From: Archangium gephyra
GTDB lineage: Bacteria; Myxococcota; Myxococcia; Myxococcales; Myxococcaceae
NCBI GenBank assembly: GCA_003243425.1
Contig: QFQP01000002.1
Location: forward strand, 248,001 to 312,000
Length of the DNA stretch: 64,000 nucleotides
Direction of reading: 5' to 3'
Below are positions 8,148 to 16,808 of the stretch, piece after piece. The translations under genes and the position numbers were made by a program. The notes under the pieces are model-generated. The model saw only the letters and a list, made by a program, of their open reading frames with translations, did not search any database and was not told where the DNA came from. Numbering within the stretch: the first letter of the stretch is position 1; each line of letters opens with the position of its first letter.

Positions 8148-9563
8148 GTGTGGGACTTGCCCGACCCCATGCCGGCCTGGCTGTCGAATCTGCTGCCGAT
8201 CCTCCTGCTGCTCGGAGCCATCGCGCTCGTGCTGTGGCGGCTTCCTTCCGTCGAACTGGGTCACAGCGAGGCGTTCAAGCGCCGCCGGTTCTGGAACTGG
8301 TTCCCGCTGGGCATGGTGTACGCGTTCCTCTACTTCGGTCGCTACAACGTCAACGCGCTGACGAGCGCGCTGGGCAGCAACAACAAAGAGTTCGGCATCA
8401 TCTTCGCCGTCGGCACGATCATCTACGGCGTCTCGTTCCTCATCAACGGCCCGCTCACCGACAAGCTCGGCGGCCGCACCACCATTCTCATCTCGGCCCT
8501 GGGCGCGGCGCTGTCGAACCTCGCGATGGCCGCGGTGGTGTACGCAGAGCGCGGCGCGGGGCTCTCGCTGCCCGGCGGGCTGATGCCGTGGCTCGCGGTA
8601 CTCTACGCGCTCGACATGTATTTCCAGAGCTTCGGCGCGGTGTCGATCGTCAAGGTCAACGCGGCGTGGTTCCACGTGCGCGAGCGCGGCGTGCAGGGCG
8701 GCGTGTTCGGCATCTTGATCTCGCTGGGCGTGTACTTCGGGTACGACTGGAGCGAGGCCATCGCCAAAGGTCTGCCCACCCAGCCGTGGATGATTGCGTT
8801 GATCCCCGCGGTGGTGCTGCTGGCTGCCTTCGCGGCTGCGTTCGCGCTGGTGCGCGACAACCCGAGCGACACCGGCCACCCCGACTTCGAGGTGGGCGAC
8901 GACAGCAGCGCCATCGACGAGAAGGCCAACGTGGTTCAGGTCTTCGTGAAGATGCTGACCAACCCGGTGATCCTGGTGATCGTCGGCATCGAGTTCTGCA
9001 CCGGCTTCCTGCGCAACGGCGTGATGAGCTGGTACCCGAAGTTCAGCAAGGCCGTCGAATGGCAGGGCGACTTCGTCAGCAAGAACTGGGGCCTGTTGCT
9101 GTGCGTGTTCGGGATCATCGGCGGCATGTTCGCCGGGCTCATCTCCGACAAGGTCTTCCACTCCCGCCGCGGGCCCGTGGCGTCGGTGCTCTACGGCGGC
9201 ATCACGGCGGGCGCGATCGCCATGTACTTCGGGCTCACGTACCACTGGGTGGGCTGGGTGCTGATCTTCATGGCGCTCAACTACGTTGGCGTGCACGGCA
9301 TGCTGTCGGGCACCGCGTCGGCCGACTTCGGCGGCAAGAAGAACGCCGGCGTCGCGGTCGGCATCATCGACGGCTTCGTCTACCTGGGCACCGGCCTGCA
9401 ATCGCTCATCGTCAGCCGCGTGTTGCCCGAAGGCGACGCGGCGAAGATCCCTGCCAACTGGATCAACTGGCCCACCGCGATGGTGCCGGTGGCCGTGGTC
9501 GGGCTGCTCCTGTGTACGCGCGTCTGGAACGCGCGGCCGCAGAGTAAAAACGCACCCCACTGA
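8148..9563 (+). CDS. MFS transporter, organophosphate:phosphate antiporter (GlpT/UhpT) type
   Basis: A 471-residue protein with about 12 hydrophobic segments. The motif GPLTDKLGGR after helix 2 is the MFS loop motif, and FGRYNVNAL in the first helix together with FQSFGAVSIVKVNAAWF and RERGVQGGVFG recall the OPA family (GlpT, UhpT, UhpC). Those proteins exchange sugar phosphates or glycerol-3-phosphate for Pi across the inner membrane, but UhpC acts as a sensor, so transport is likely rather than certain. I used the GTG at 8148, preceded by GGGG; an ATG at 8169 is possible. No two-component uhp-like genes are nearby. Confidence 0.75.
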   Translation: MWDLPDPMPAWLSNLLPILLLLGAIALVLWRLPSVELGHSEAFKRRRFWNWFPLGMVYAFLYFGRYNVNALTSALGSNNKEFGIIFAVGTIIYGVSFLINGPLTDKLGGRTTILISALGAALSNLAMAAVVYAERGAGLSLPGGLMPWLAVLYALDMYFQSFGAVSIVKVNAAWFHVRERGVQGGVFGILISLGVYFGYDWSEAIAKGLPTQPWMIALIPAVVLLAAFAAAFALVRDNPSDTGHPDFEVGDDSSAIDEKANVVQVFVKMLTNPVILVIVGIEFCTGFLRNGVMSWYPKFSKAVEWQGDFVSKNWGLLLCVFGIIGGMFAGLISDKVFHSRRGPVASVLYGGITAGAIAMYFGLTYHWVGWVLIFMALNYVGVHGMLSGTASADFGGKKNAGVAVGIIDGFVYLGTGLQSLIVSRVLPEGDAAKIPANWINWPTAMVPVAVVGLLLCTRVWNARPQSKNAPH

Positions 9564-9632
9564 GTCAGCGCTGCATCAGCAACTTCCCCGAGGGAAAAGG
9601 CGCGGGTCCATTCCGCCCTGCACGCCGGGACC

Positions 9633-9662
9633 TTGCGTCTTAAGAGATCTCGGCGCTGTAAT
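9633..9662 (+). promoter_or_regulatory. Candidate sigma-70-type promoter for the Ser/Thr kinase gene
   Basis: TTGCGT (9633-9638), an 18-base spacer and TGTAAT (9657-9662, five of six matches to TATAAT). It ends 24 bases before the kinase ATG. Confidence 0.4.
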
Positions 9663-9686
9663 TTTTCCCGATTGGGGGGAAGTCAA

Positions 9687-11330
9687 ATGCAGGAACGAGT
9701 GGCCACAGAGGTCGGCGCCGGCGAGGTGCGGCTGGGGTCGTACCGCATCGTGCGTCGTATCGCTTCCGGCGGCATGGGTACGGTGTACCTGGCTCAACGC
9801 GAGAGCTGGACGCGCGACTTTTCGAAGCCCGTCGCCCTGAAGGTGATGCACCCCCATCTCGCGCGCGAAGCGTCGTTCGTGCGCATGTTCCTCGACGAAG
9901 CGCGCGTCGCGATTCAGATCGAGCACCCGCACGTCTGCAACGTGATCGAGGTCGGCGTCGCCAACGGCTCGCACTTCATCGTCATGGAGTACCTCAACGG
10001 CAAGACGCTTGGGCAGATCGTCAAAGAGGTGCAGGCGCTCGGTCTCTCGGAGGAGGCGCGCGGTGCCTTCTTCGAGTCGTACCAGCAGTACGTGGCGCGC
10101 ATCATCGCCGATGCCGCCGACGGTCTTCACGCCGCGCACGAAGCGCGCTCCGCCGACGGTCAGCCGCTCGAGATCGTTCATCGCGACGTCTCGCCGCACA
10201 ACATCATGGTGACCTTCAGCGGCGCGGTGAAGGTGGTCGACTTCGGCATCGCCCACGCCAAGGAGCGCCTCGAGCAGACCGAGTCGGGCCTGGTGAAGGG
10301 CAAGCTCAAGTACGCCTCTCCCGAGCAGCTCTCGGGTCGGGGCGTCGACAAGCGCACCGACGTGTGGTCGCTGGGCGTCTGCCTGTGGGAAGCGGTGACG
10401 TTGAAGCACCCCTTCGCTCAGACCGATCAGGCCGAGGTCGTGGCGTCGATCACCAACCACAAGCTGCCCGACCTGAACGAGACCGCTCCGTGGATGCACC
10501 CCGAGCTGGAGAGCATTGTTCGGCGCGCGTTGAGCGCCGATCGCAACGCCCGCTACAGCACCGCGCGTGACATGAGCGCCGCGCTCCGCGCCTTCCTGCT
10601 GGCCCGGCGGGCGATGGTCGAAGCCGCAGAGCTCGGCGACTGGCTGCAGGTGCTCTCTCCCGCGCAGGCTGCCGGGGCCCCGAGCGCTCCTTCAGACGTG
10701 GGCATCTCCGAGATCTCCGACGTCTCGACGAACGCGCTCGTTCAGGATCAGGTGTCGACGCACAACGAGCGGCCCGCCGAGCCGGCACGCGACCCGACGC
10801 CCGCCCCGGTTCGTCGCAAGCGTCACCCGGTGGCGTGGGCCGTCGCCAGTGCCGCAGCGCTGGCGCTGCTGATCACCACGCTGGTCGTCACCCGTTCCGA
10901 CGCGCACACCAACGAGCCTGCGCCCGTCGCGGCGCTGACGCCCACGCCGGCTCCGTCTGGTCCCGAGCCGGTCACGCCGCCTGCCATGGTCCCAGCGGTT
11001 GAGGAGCCGTCGTTGATCGACGTCGACGCGCTTCAGCTGGAACCCGCCCTCGACGCGGTGATGGGCACGACGGCCGCTCCGAAGGAAAAGAAGCCGGTCG
11101 CCAGACGCGCCACGATTCCCAGCGCCGTGCTGAACGTGGTCGCCACGGGCGGCACGGTCGAGGTGTGGGTCGACGGCAAGCGCAAGGGCAACTCGCCGTT
11201 GAAGATCGACGTGACCTCGGGCCAGCACGACGTTCGTCTCGTCGACTTGAGTTCTGGTGAGTCGAGCGATCAGACCGTCACGTTCATCTCCGGTGTCGAA
11301 CGTTCGATGCGCGTCGAGCTCGGCAACTGA
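9687..11330 (+). CDS. Eukaryotic-like Ser/Thr protein kinase with membrane anchor and PEGA-like tail
   Basis: A 547-residue kinase. The Gly-rich loop lies at 26-34 (IASGGMGTVYL), the catalytic Lys at 52, HRDVSPHN at 165-172, DFG at 185-187 and SPE at 211-213, so all core residues are present. HRDVSPHN in place of HRDLKPxN is common in myxobacterial kinases. A single membrane helix lies at about 382-402. The outer region has a Pro/Thr linker and ends in a PEGA-like domain (VWVDGKRKGNSPLKIDV), which may bind the cell surface. The ATG at 9687 has GGGGGGA eight bases before it. It is a one-gene unit facing the Nudix gene, whose stop directly abuts it. The substrate is unknown. Confidence 0.9.
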   Translation: MQERVATEVGAGEVRLGSYRIVRRIASGGMGTVYLAQRESWTRDFSKPVALKVMHPHLAREASFVRMFLDEARVAIQIEHPHVCNVIEVGVANGSHFIVMEYLNGKTLGQIVKEVQALGLSEEARGAFFESYQQYVARIIADAADGLHAAHEARSADGQPLEIVHRDVSPHNIMVTFSGAVKVVDFGIAHAKERLEQTESGLVKGKLKYASPEQLSGRGVDKRTDVWSLGVCLWEAVTLKHPFAQTDQAEVVASITNHKLPDLNETAPWMHPELESIVRRALSADRNARYSTARDMSAALRAFLLARRAMVEAAELGDWLQVLSPAQAAGAPSAPSDVGISEISDVSTNALVQDQVSTHNERPAEPARDPTPAPVRRKRHPVAWAVASAAALALLITTLVVTRSDAHTNEPAPVAALTPTPAPSGPEPVTPPAMVPAVEEPSLIDVDALQLEPALDAVMGTTAAPKEKKPVARRATIPSAVLNVVATGGTVEVWVDGKRKGNSPLKIDVTSGQHDVRLVDLSSGESSDQTVTFISGVERSMRVELGN

Positions 11331-11993
11331 TCACGGTCGCGCGAGAAACCGCGCGAGCGCCAGTTCGGTCTTGGCGTCTTGAATCGTTCCGTCCGCGAGC
11401 GCGAGCTGCAGCGACGCCTGCGTTCGCCACGCCGTCACCCCGCCTTCTTCCAGAGGGCTTCCATCGCCGGCCGGCGTCGTCGCCTCGAGCCCGGTGACTT
11501 CCGTCGCGGTGAGGAAGATCTTCTCGCTCAGAATTCCCGGCGCCACGAAGAACGGCGGGCCCAGCGACGTCACGCGCGACGGCTCGACGCGATAGCCCGC
11601 TTCTTCGAAGACCTCCTCGGCGGCGCGCTGACGAACACCTTCTTCTCCGCGGTCTTCATTCTCGAGCAGGCCGGCCACGATCTCCTCGCAGAACAGGTGT
11701 GAACGGCCGTCGGGTACGGTCGGCACCTTGTCTCGGCGGAAGAACGCCGCCGGTCGCAGGTTCTGGCGGGTGAGAAATTCGAAGCCGGCCGGGCCGCGTC
11801 GCCACACCAGCACCGCCACCGCGTCGAGCCGCGGGCGATCGATGACGTCGACCCGATAGATCGGCGAATACGAGCCATCGGCGCGCTCGTTTCGTACGCG
11901 CAGCCGCCGAACGTGCAGGAACCCCTCGTCGCAGCGTCCGGTGGACGTGAAATCGTCCACCACATCGAGGCGGGTGACAGGTGCGTGGCGCAT
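11331..11993 (-). CDS. Nudix hydrolase with an unusual Nudix box
   Basis: A 220-residue protein with a Nudix fold. The box covers about residues 107-133: Gly-Leu-Leu-Glu-Asn-Glu, then AAEEVFEEAGY. Read against GX5EX7REUXEEXGU, the Arg before the first Glu is replaced by Glu while the metal-binding Glu pair is kept. Surrounding features (FLTRQNLRPAAFF, PFFVAPGILSEKIFLTATEV) are like ADP-ribose or UDP-sugar pyrophosphatases, so a nucleoside diphosphate sugar is a reasonable guess at the substrate. It starts at an ATG 86 bases from the divergent nucleotidase gene. Confidence 0.7.
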   Translation of the reverse strand: MRHAPVTRLDVVDDFTSTGRCDEGFLHVRRLRVRNERADGSYSPIYRVDVIDRPRLDAVAVLVWRRGPAGFEFLTRQNLRPAAFFRRDKVPTVPDGRSHLFCEEIVAGLLENEDRGEEGVRQRAAEEVFEEAGYRVEPSRVTSLGPPFFVAPGILSEKIFLTATEVTGLEATTPAGDGSPLEEGGVTAWRTQASLQLALADGTIQDAKTELALARFLARP

Positions 11994-12079
11994 CGAGTCG
12001 AGGCTTTACCAGAGGCCCCCGGCCGCGTATGTGCCCCGCCGTCTCTCACGCACGGCCGAAACGCACCACGAGCCCTCAC

Positions 12080-14530
12080 ATGACGCTCCGCCGCACGACG
12101 CTCCGCTCGCTGGCGCACCGGGTGTTCAAACCCGTGCTGTTGTCGGCATTTCTCGCTGCGTCCATGGTGCAGACCTCGTGTCTGCCGACGCTCGAGGGGT
12201 ACGACATCGATCTCTCCGGTCAGCAGGTGCGGCTCACGCTGCTCCACACCTCGGACCTCCATTCCCGCCTGCTGCCGTACGACTTCAACCCGCTGAAGAC
12301 CGACACCGATCTGGGCCTCATTCCTGAAGCGGGCCCCTTCGGTGGCGCGGTGCGCATCGCCGGCCTGCTGCAGCGTGAGCGGCTCCGAGCCGATCGCGTC
12401 TTGCACCTCGATTCCGGCGACTCGTTCCAGGGCGCGCCGATCTTCAACCTGAACCTCGGTGAGGCGGAGTACCGCTTTCTCTCGCTCGTGGGCCTCGACG
12501 CGGCGGTGGTCGGCAACCACGAGTTCGACGCCGGCGCCGCCAATTTCACCAAGCAGGCCAAAGACGCCGCGAAGTTCCCGGTGCTGGTCGCCAACTACCA
12601 ATGGGAAGACATGAACCAGTCGGGCAGCAACACCACCCAGCTCTTCACGTTCCCCTACACCGTCAAGAACGTGAAGGGCCTGCGCGTGGCCATCATCGGC
12701 CTGGGCAACTTCGGTTCACTCAACTCCATCATCGAGCAGGGCAACTCGCTGCAGGTCATCCCGCTCGAGCAGAACGAGATCACCCGCAGCTACGTCGACT
12801 TCCTGCGCCCGGCGGTCGATCTGGTGCTCATCACCAGCCACGCCGGCCTCACCGAAGACCAGGACCTCATTCAGGGCTACGACGCGTTCTACGAGTGGAG
12901 CCTCGCCAGGCGCTTCGTGCAGCGCGCCGACAACCCGTGGGTGGTGCTCGAGCGCTTCGGTGAAGAAGACGCTGACAGCTCGGTGGTGCACGTGCAGATC
13001 CCCGGCGTGCGCGGGGTCGACGCCATCCTCGGCGGGCACCTGCACATCGTGCTCAACCCGCCGCAGCTCCTCACCGACCCCGATGGCCGCCAGGTGATCC
13101 TGAGCCACGGCGGCGCGTTCGCGAAGTACGTCAACCGCATCGACGCGGTGGTCAGCGTGCCTACGAAGGAGGCCCGCACCATCGACGCCGCCGAGATCAG
13201 CTCCTTCGACTTCAAGGTCTTCCCCGTCGACTCGCTGTGGTGCAGCGAACCGCTGCACGACTACTACAAGGCCCAGTTCTGGAACCCCGGCCAGTTCATG
13301 CAGGACCCGGCGGTCGTCAAGGGCGTCGCCGACTGCAAGGAGCTCGAGGACCGCAACACCACGCAGCTGTTGATGCCGTACATCACCGACCTCGACGTGA
13401 AGCTGAACCTCACCTCGCTCTTCGCGTACGCGCCGCGCGACATCGCCCGCCGCAACAACTCGACCGGTGGCGACAGCCCGCTGGGCAACATCACCGCCGA
13501 CTCCATGCGCCGCCGTCAGGGCGTCGAAGCCGAAGTCGCGGTCACCAACTCGCTGGGCATTCGCGACAACCTCTACGCGGGGCCGCTCACGCAGGAGGCG
13601 ATGTTCAACGTGTTCCCCTTCGAGAACACCGTGAACATCATGTTCCTCTCCGGCGGCGAAATGCAGGAGATGTTCGACTTCATCGCCGAGCGTTCTGCGG
13701 AGCGTGGCTGCACGTCGCAGGCGCAGACCTCGGGTGTCCGGTTCACGATGGACTGTGCGCAAGCGCAGCTCAACGCGCTGCGCTCGCCATGTGACGTCAA
13801 CGGTGATGCCTCGGAATGCAACGCCTTGAGCGACGACCGCACCGGGCGCGCGCCGTGGCAGTGCCTGGCGGACAGCACGGTTCAGGGTGGCGGCCGTTGC
13901 TGGGCGCACTCGGGCACCAACATCACCATCAACGGCGTCGCGCTGCGCGAGAACGAGACGTACCGCGTGGCCGTCAACGACTACATCGCGCGCGGCGGCT
14001 CGGGCTTCCTGGTGCTCAAGCGCAACACCACCCGCGTCGAGACCGGCATTCCGCTGCGCGACTCGCTCATCGGGTACATGACGAACTTCTGCAACTGCGA
14101 GGAAGTGCTGGCCGGCAACGTCGACGGCTCGGGCACGGTGATCGGCGCCAAGGGTCAGCCCTGCGGCTCCCGCGACCCGGTCGACGCCACCAGGTGGGTC
14201 CTCGATTCGCAGGAAGTGGCGTTCTGCCAGTCGGCCCGAGACTTCCGCGATGCGGTGCGCGCCGAAGCGCAGCCCTGCACCTGTGAGAGCGTCTTCAACG
14301 GCGACTCGGTGGCGTGCGGTGGCGCTGATCTCGCGCCGCTGCTCGAGGCCTGCATTCAGAAAGTCCCCGAGGGGCCGAATCTCGGGCGTTGCAACTGCCG
14401 TCAGGCGCTCGCTGGAGACCCGCTGTGCGGAAACGTGACCCGCGCGGTGCGGAACTTCTGTGAGAACCCCACGGTGGTCCCGGTGGCGGTCGGTCAGGAA
14501 GACGGCCGCATCGGTCGGAGGGTCAAGTGA
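12080..14530 (+). CDS. 5'-nucleotidase-family metallophosphatase, secreted lipoprotein with Cys-rich tail
   Basis: An 816-residue UshA/NT5E-like protein. After a hydrophobic signal with a Cys at about residue 34 (MVQTSC) come the metal motifs HTSDLHSRL, DSGDSFQGAP, GNHEFDAG and GGHLHI. The C-terminal substrate domain shows DSPLGNITAD, TNSLGIRDN, VFPFENT and the GGSGF motif. The family hydrolyses nucleotides or related phosphoesters outside the cytoplasm. The last 150 residues add a Cys-rich region with three similar units (CNCEEVLAG, CTCESVFNGD, CNCRQALAGD), which is not a normal part of the family. I used the ATG at 12080, where the basic N-terminus and signal begin. Its TGA overlaps the next ATG by one base. 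Confidence 0.85.
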   Translation: MTLRRTTLRSLAHRVFKPVLLSAFLAASMVQTSCLPTLEGYDIDLSGQQVRLTLLHTSDLHSRLLPYDFNPLKTDTDLGLIPEAGPFGGAVRIAGLLQRERLRADRVLHLDSGDSFQGAPIFNLNLGEAEYRFLSLVGLDAAVVGNHEFDAGAANFTKQAKDAAKFPVLVANYQWEDMNQSGSNTTQLFTFPYTVKNVKGLRVAIIGLGNFGSLNSIIEQGNSLQVIPLEQNEITRSYVDFLRPAVDLVLITSHAGLTEDQDLIQGYDAFYEWSLARRFVQRADNPWVVLERFGEEDADSSVVHVQIPGVRGVDAILGGHLHIVLNPPQLLTDPDGRQVILSHGGAFAKYVNRIDAVVSVPTKEARTIDAAEISSFDFKVFPVDSLWCSEPLHDYYKAQFWNPGQFMQDPAVVKGVADCKELEDRNTTQLLMPYITDLDVKLNLTSLFAYAPRDIARRNNSTGGDSPLGNITADSMRRRQGVEAEVAVTNSLGIRDNLYAGPLTQEAMFNVFPFENTVNIMFLSGGEMQEMFDFIAERSAERGCTSQAQTSGVRFTMDCAQAQLNALRSPCDVNGDASECNALSDDRTGRAPWQCLADSTVQGGGRCWAHSGTNITINGVALRENETYRVAVNDYIARGGSGFLVLKRNTTRVETGIPLRDSLIGYMTNFCNCEEVLAGNVDGSGTVIGAKGQPCGSRDPVDATRWVLDSQEVAFCQSARDFRDAVRAEAQPCTCESVFNGDSVACGGADLAPLLEACIQKVPEGPNLGRCNCRQALAGDPLCGNVTRAVRNFCENPTVVPVAVGQEDGRIGRRVK

Positions 14531-16752
14531 TGCGTCGGCTCCTCGTCGTCTCGACGGCGCTCGTGTTGAGCGCCTGTCAGTTCTTCGACCCCGGCACGGA
14601 AGCGCCGGCCCCGTTCAAGCTCAACAGCATCAAGGTTGAAGCGCTGGGGGTGTACGTCGGCTCGCCGCGCACGCCGTTGCCGGTGGTCAACGAGTGCGAG
14701 CGCCGCCACGGCTCGCAAGACCAGGTTCCGGTCGCCGAACGCGGCACGCCGGCCTGCCGCTACGTCATTCCCACCGGCGAAGTGCAGATCGACCTCAAGG
14801 CCACGGCGCTCAACGCCGCCGGCGAGCACATGACGGACTTCAACGGTCCGGTCAGCTTCCGCATCATCCCCGGTGACCTCTCGAACGACCAGCGCGCGCG
14901 CTGGGGCACGATGGTCAACGGCGAGATCACCGCCACCGTGTTCGCCATTCACCCCTACGGCTCGGTGCGCGTGTGGGTGGAAGACGCGCCGCCCCGGAAG
15001 ATCAACGTCAGCGGCATGGAGCCCGACCCGTCGCTGCTGCCCGAAGAGCCGCTCACGCCCGAGCGCTTGTCGGCGCGCACCTTCGCGGCCGGCGCTTCGC
15101 AGATTCTCTACTTCGCCGACCAGACGCTGCAGTCGCTGCAGAACCCCGGCGTGCTCGACAATCGCAGCTCGCCGTTCGTCGGAGAATTCGTGGTCGTGGG
15201 CAAGGGCCCCAACACCGGCGAGACGCTGCGCCAGAGCTGCCCCGACGACCCGGCTCGCAACGGCGTCGACGCGCTGATGGTGGTGACCGGCCTCGACCCC
15301 GCGGGCTTCTTCGTCACCGACATCTCGGCCTGCCGCGTCAGGGAGTACACGAGCGATTCTCTGGGCAACACCGTGCGCGCCGGCAACTGGGAGCCGCCGG
15401 AGCCCTGCTGGCTGGTGGGCGAAGACGGCGGCCGCACCGAGAACCTCGACGGTGGCATGGGCGTCTGCAACATCAGCGAGAAGGCCTGCCGCCGCCGCAG
15501 CGACTGTCCGGCGTTCCTGCCGGGCACCTTCGGGTCGATGTTCGTCTACAACTACAACTTCCCCGACGGGCTGGACGAAGGCGACCTGCTCTTCACGCTG
15601 TCGGGCTCGGTGCAGGAATTCACGTCGACCTCGCAGCTGGTCTTCCCTGCGTGGTTGACGGCGGAGCGCGTGCGCATGTTGCCGCCCGAGCAGTGGAACA
15701 AGTGGCTGCAGTACGCGCGCCCCTACGATCTCGGCGGCCGCACCTGTGGGGCCGACAACATCGCCACCCCGTTCATCACCGACGCGCTGTGCGGCCACAA
15801 CACGCGCAACGTGAAGATGGAGAGCCTCGAGTCGGCGCTGGTGCGCGCCCGTCGCGTGCGCTTCCCCACCCGCTTCGTGAACTGTGACTTCAACGGCAAC
15901 GGCGCGGTGCCCTTCTTCTGCAACGACAGCACCGGTGGTCAGCACTGGGACGACTGCGACTTCTCGGGCGCCGTCGAGCCGGAAGCCGACCGCATCGAGC
16001 GCACCTGCAACCAGGACTGCGTCATCGGCATGAACGAGCACAACAACGTGGTCTGCAGCGAGCAGGCGACGTTCCGCGGCTTCGGTCAGTACATCGTCGA
16101 GATGGCGCCCGTCGGCCCTGCGGCGCTCGGCTACGACTCGCAGCTGACGGCACGCGGGTCGACCGTCGCCACGCGTCTGTACACGCCGCCGGTGATGCCT
16201 GACGCAGGTGTTCCCGATGGTGGCGTCGACGGTGGCGCGCCCGACGCGGGCATGCCTGACGCGGGCACGCCTTCGAACCCGTCGGTGCGAATCGTGTCGA
16301 CGGCGAACGCTTCGGTGCTCATCAGCTGCGACAAGCCCACGCACTTCCGCATTGGCAACAACGCGGTGACCGCCAACGAGCAAGACGCGGTGTTGCAGCC
16401 CAACCAGCCGCTGCGCCACGTGTTCACCGGTCAGGAGTCGGCCGTGGCGTTCCAGGCCATCGACGAAGCCGGCACCTGCATGGTGGGCCTCAACAGCAAG
16501 ACGCGCATCAACCTCATCACCAAAGACGCGGTGCCGGAGCTGAACCCCGACTGCGACGAGAACGACGCCAACGCCGACGCGGCGGAGCAGTGCCGTTTCC
16601 TGCACGGCGCGGAGTTCGACGTCACCGGTCACCTCCGCCAGATTCAGCCGGGGCGGCCACGCTGGGTCATCATTCCGCGCGCGCCTGACGATCTGTGCTG
16701 CTACCCGGGCCCCGGCATGCAGTGCCCGCGCCCCATCGAAGCCTGTAACTGA
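14530..16752 (+). CDS. Large Cys-containing lipoprotein of unknown function
   Basis: A 740-residue protein starting with MRRLLVVSTALVLSAC, a clean lipoprotein signal. The mature part has many Cys residues and an extended linker near residue 560 of Pro/Asp/Ala/Gly repeats (PDAG, PDGG), a composition typical of myxobacterial surface lipoproteins. The N-terminal part has strand-rich segments that could be Ig-like, but I recognise no domain. The ATG overlaps the previous stop as TGATG, so it is translated with the nucleotidase, and the beta-barrel gene follows 56 bases later. The three may form a surface complex; that is inference from order only. Confidence 0.7.
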   Translation: MRRLLVVSTALVLSACQFFDPGTEAPAPFKLNSIKVEALGVYVGSPRTPLPVVNECERRHGSQDQVPVAERGTPACRYVIPTGEVQIDLKATALNAAGEHMTDFNGPVSFRIIPGDLSNDQRARWGTMVNGEITATVFAIHPYGSVRVWVEDAPPRKINVSGMEPDPSLLPEEPLTPERLSARTFAAGASQILYFADQTLQSLQNPGVLDNRSSPFVGEFVVVGKGPNTGETLRQSCPDDPARNGVDALMVVTGLDPAGFFVTDISACRVREYTSDSLGNTVRAGNWEPPEPCWLVGEDGGRTENLDGGMGVCNISEKACRRRSDCPAFLPGTFGSMFVYNYNFPDGLDEGDLLFTLSGSVQEFTSTSQLVFPAWLTAERVRMLPPEQWNKWLQYARPYDLGGRTCGADNIATPFITDALCGHNTRNVKMESLESALVRARRVRFPTRFVNCDFNGNGAVPFFCNDSTGGQHWDDCDFSGAVEPEADRIERTCNQDCVIGMNEHNNVVCSEQATFRGFGQYIVEMAPVGPAALGYDSQLTARGSTVATRLYTPPVMPDAGVPDGGVDGGAPDAGMPDAGTPSNPSVRIVSTANASVLISCDKPTHFRIGNNAVTANEQDAVLQPNQPLRHVFTGQESAVAFQAIDEAGTCMVGLNSKTRINLITKDAVPELNPDCDENDANADAAEQCRFLHGAEFDVTGHLRQIQPGRPRWVIIPRAPDDLCCYPGPGMQCPRPIEACN

Positions 16753-16808
16753 CCCTCACGAAGCAAGCCTTGAAGGAGGCCCGCTCACGACGGGCCGGGA
16801 GAACAACT

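Noticed and set aside
8091..9560. Minus-strand open frame over the MFS transporter
   Set aside because: The plus strand shows clear MFS helices and motifs; the minus reading is a low-complexity shadow.
14494..16632. Long minus-strand open frame over the 14530-16752 lipoprotein gene
   Set aside because: The composition is Arg/His/Val-rich without structure or domain, as expected for an antisense shadow; the plus-strand gene has a lipoprotein signal and a coupled start.
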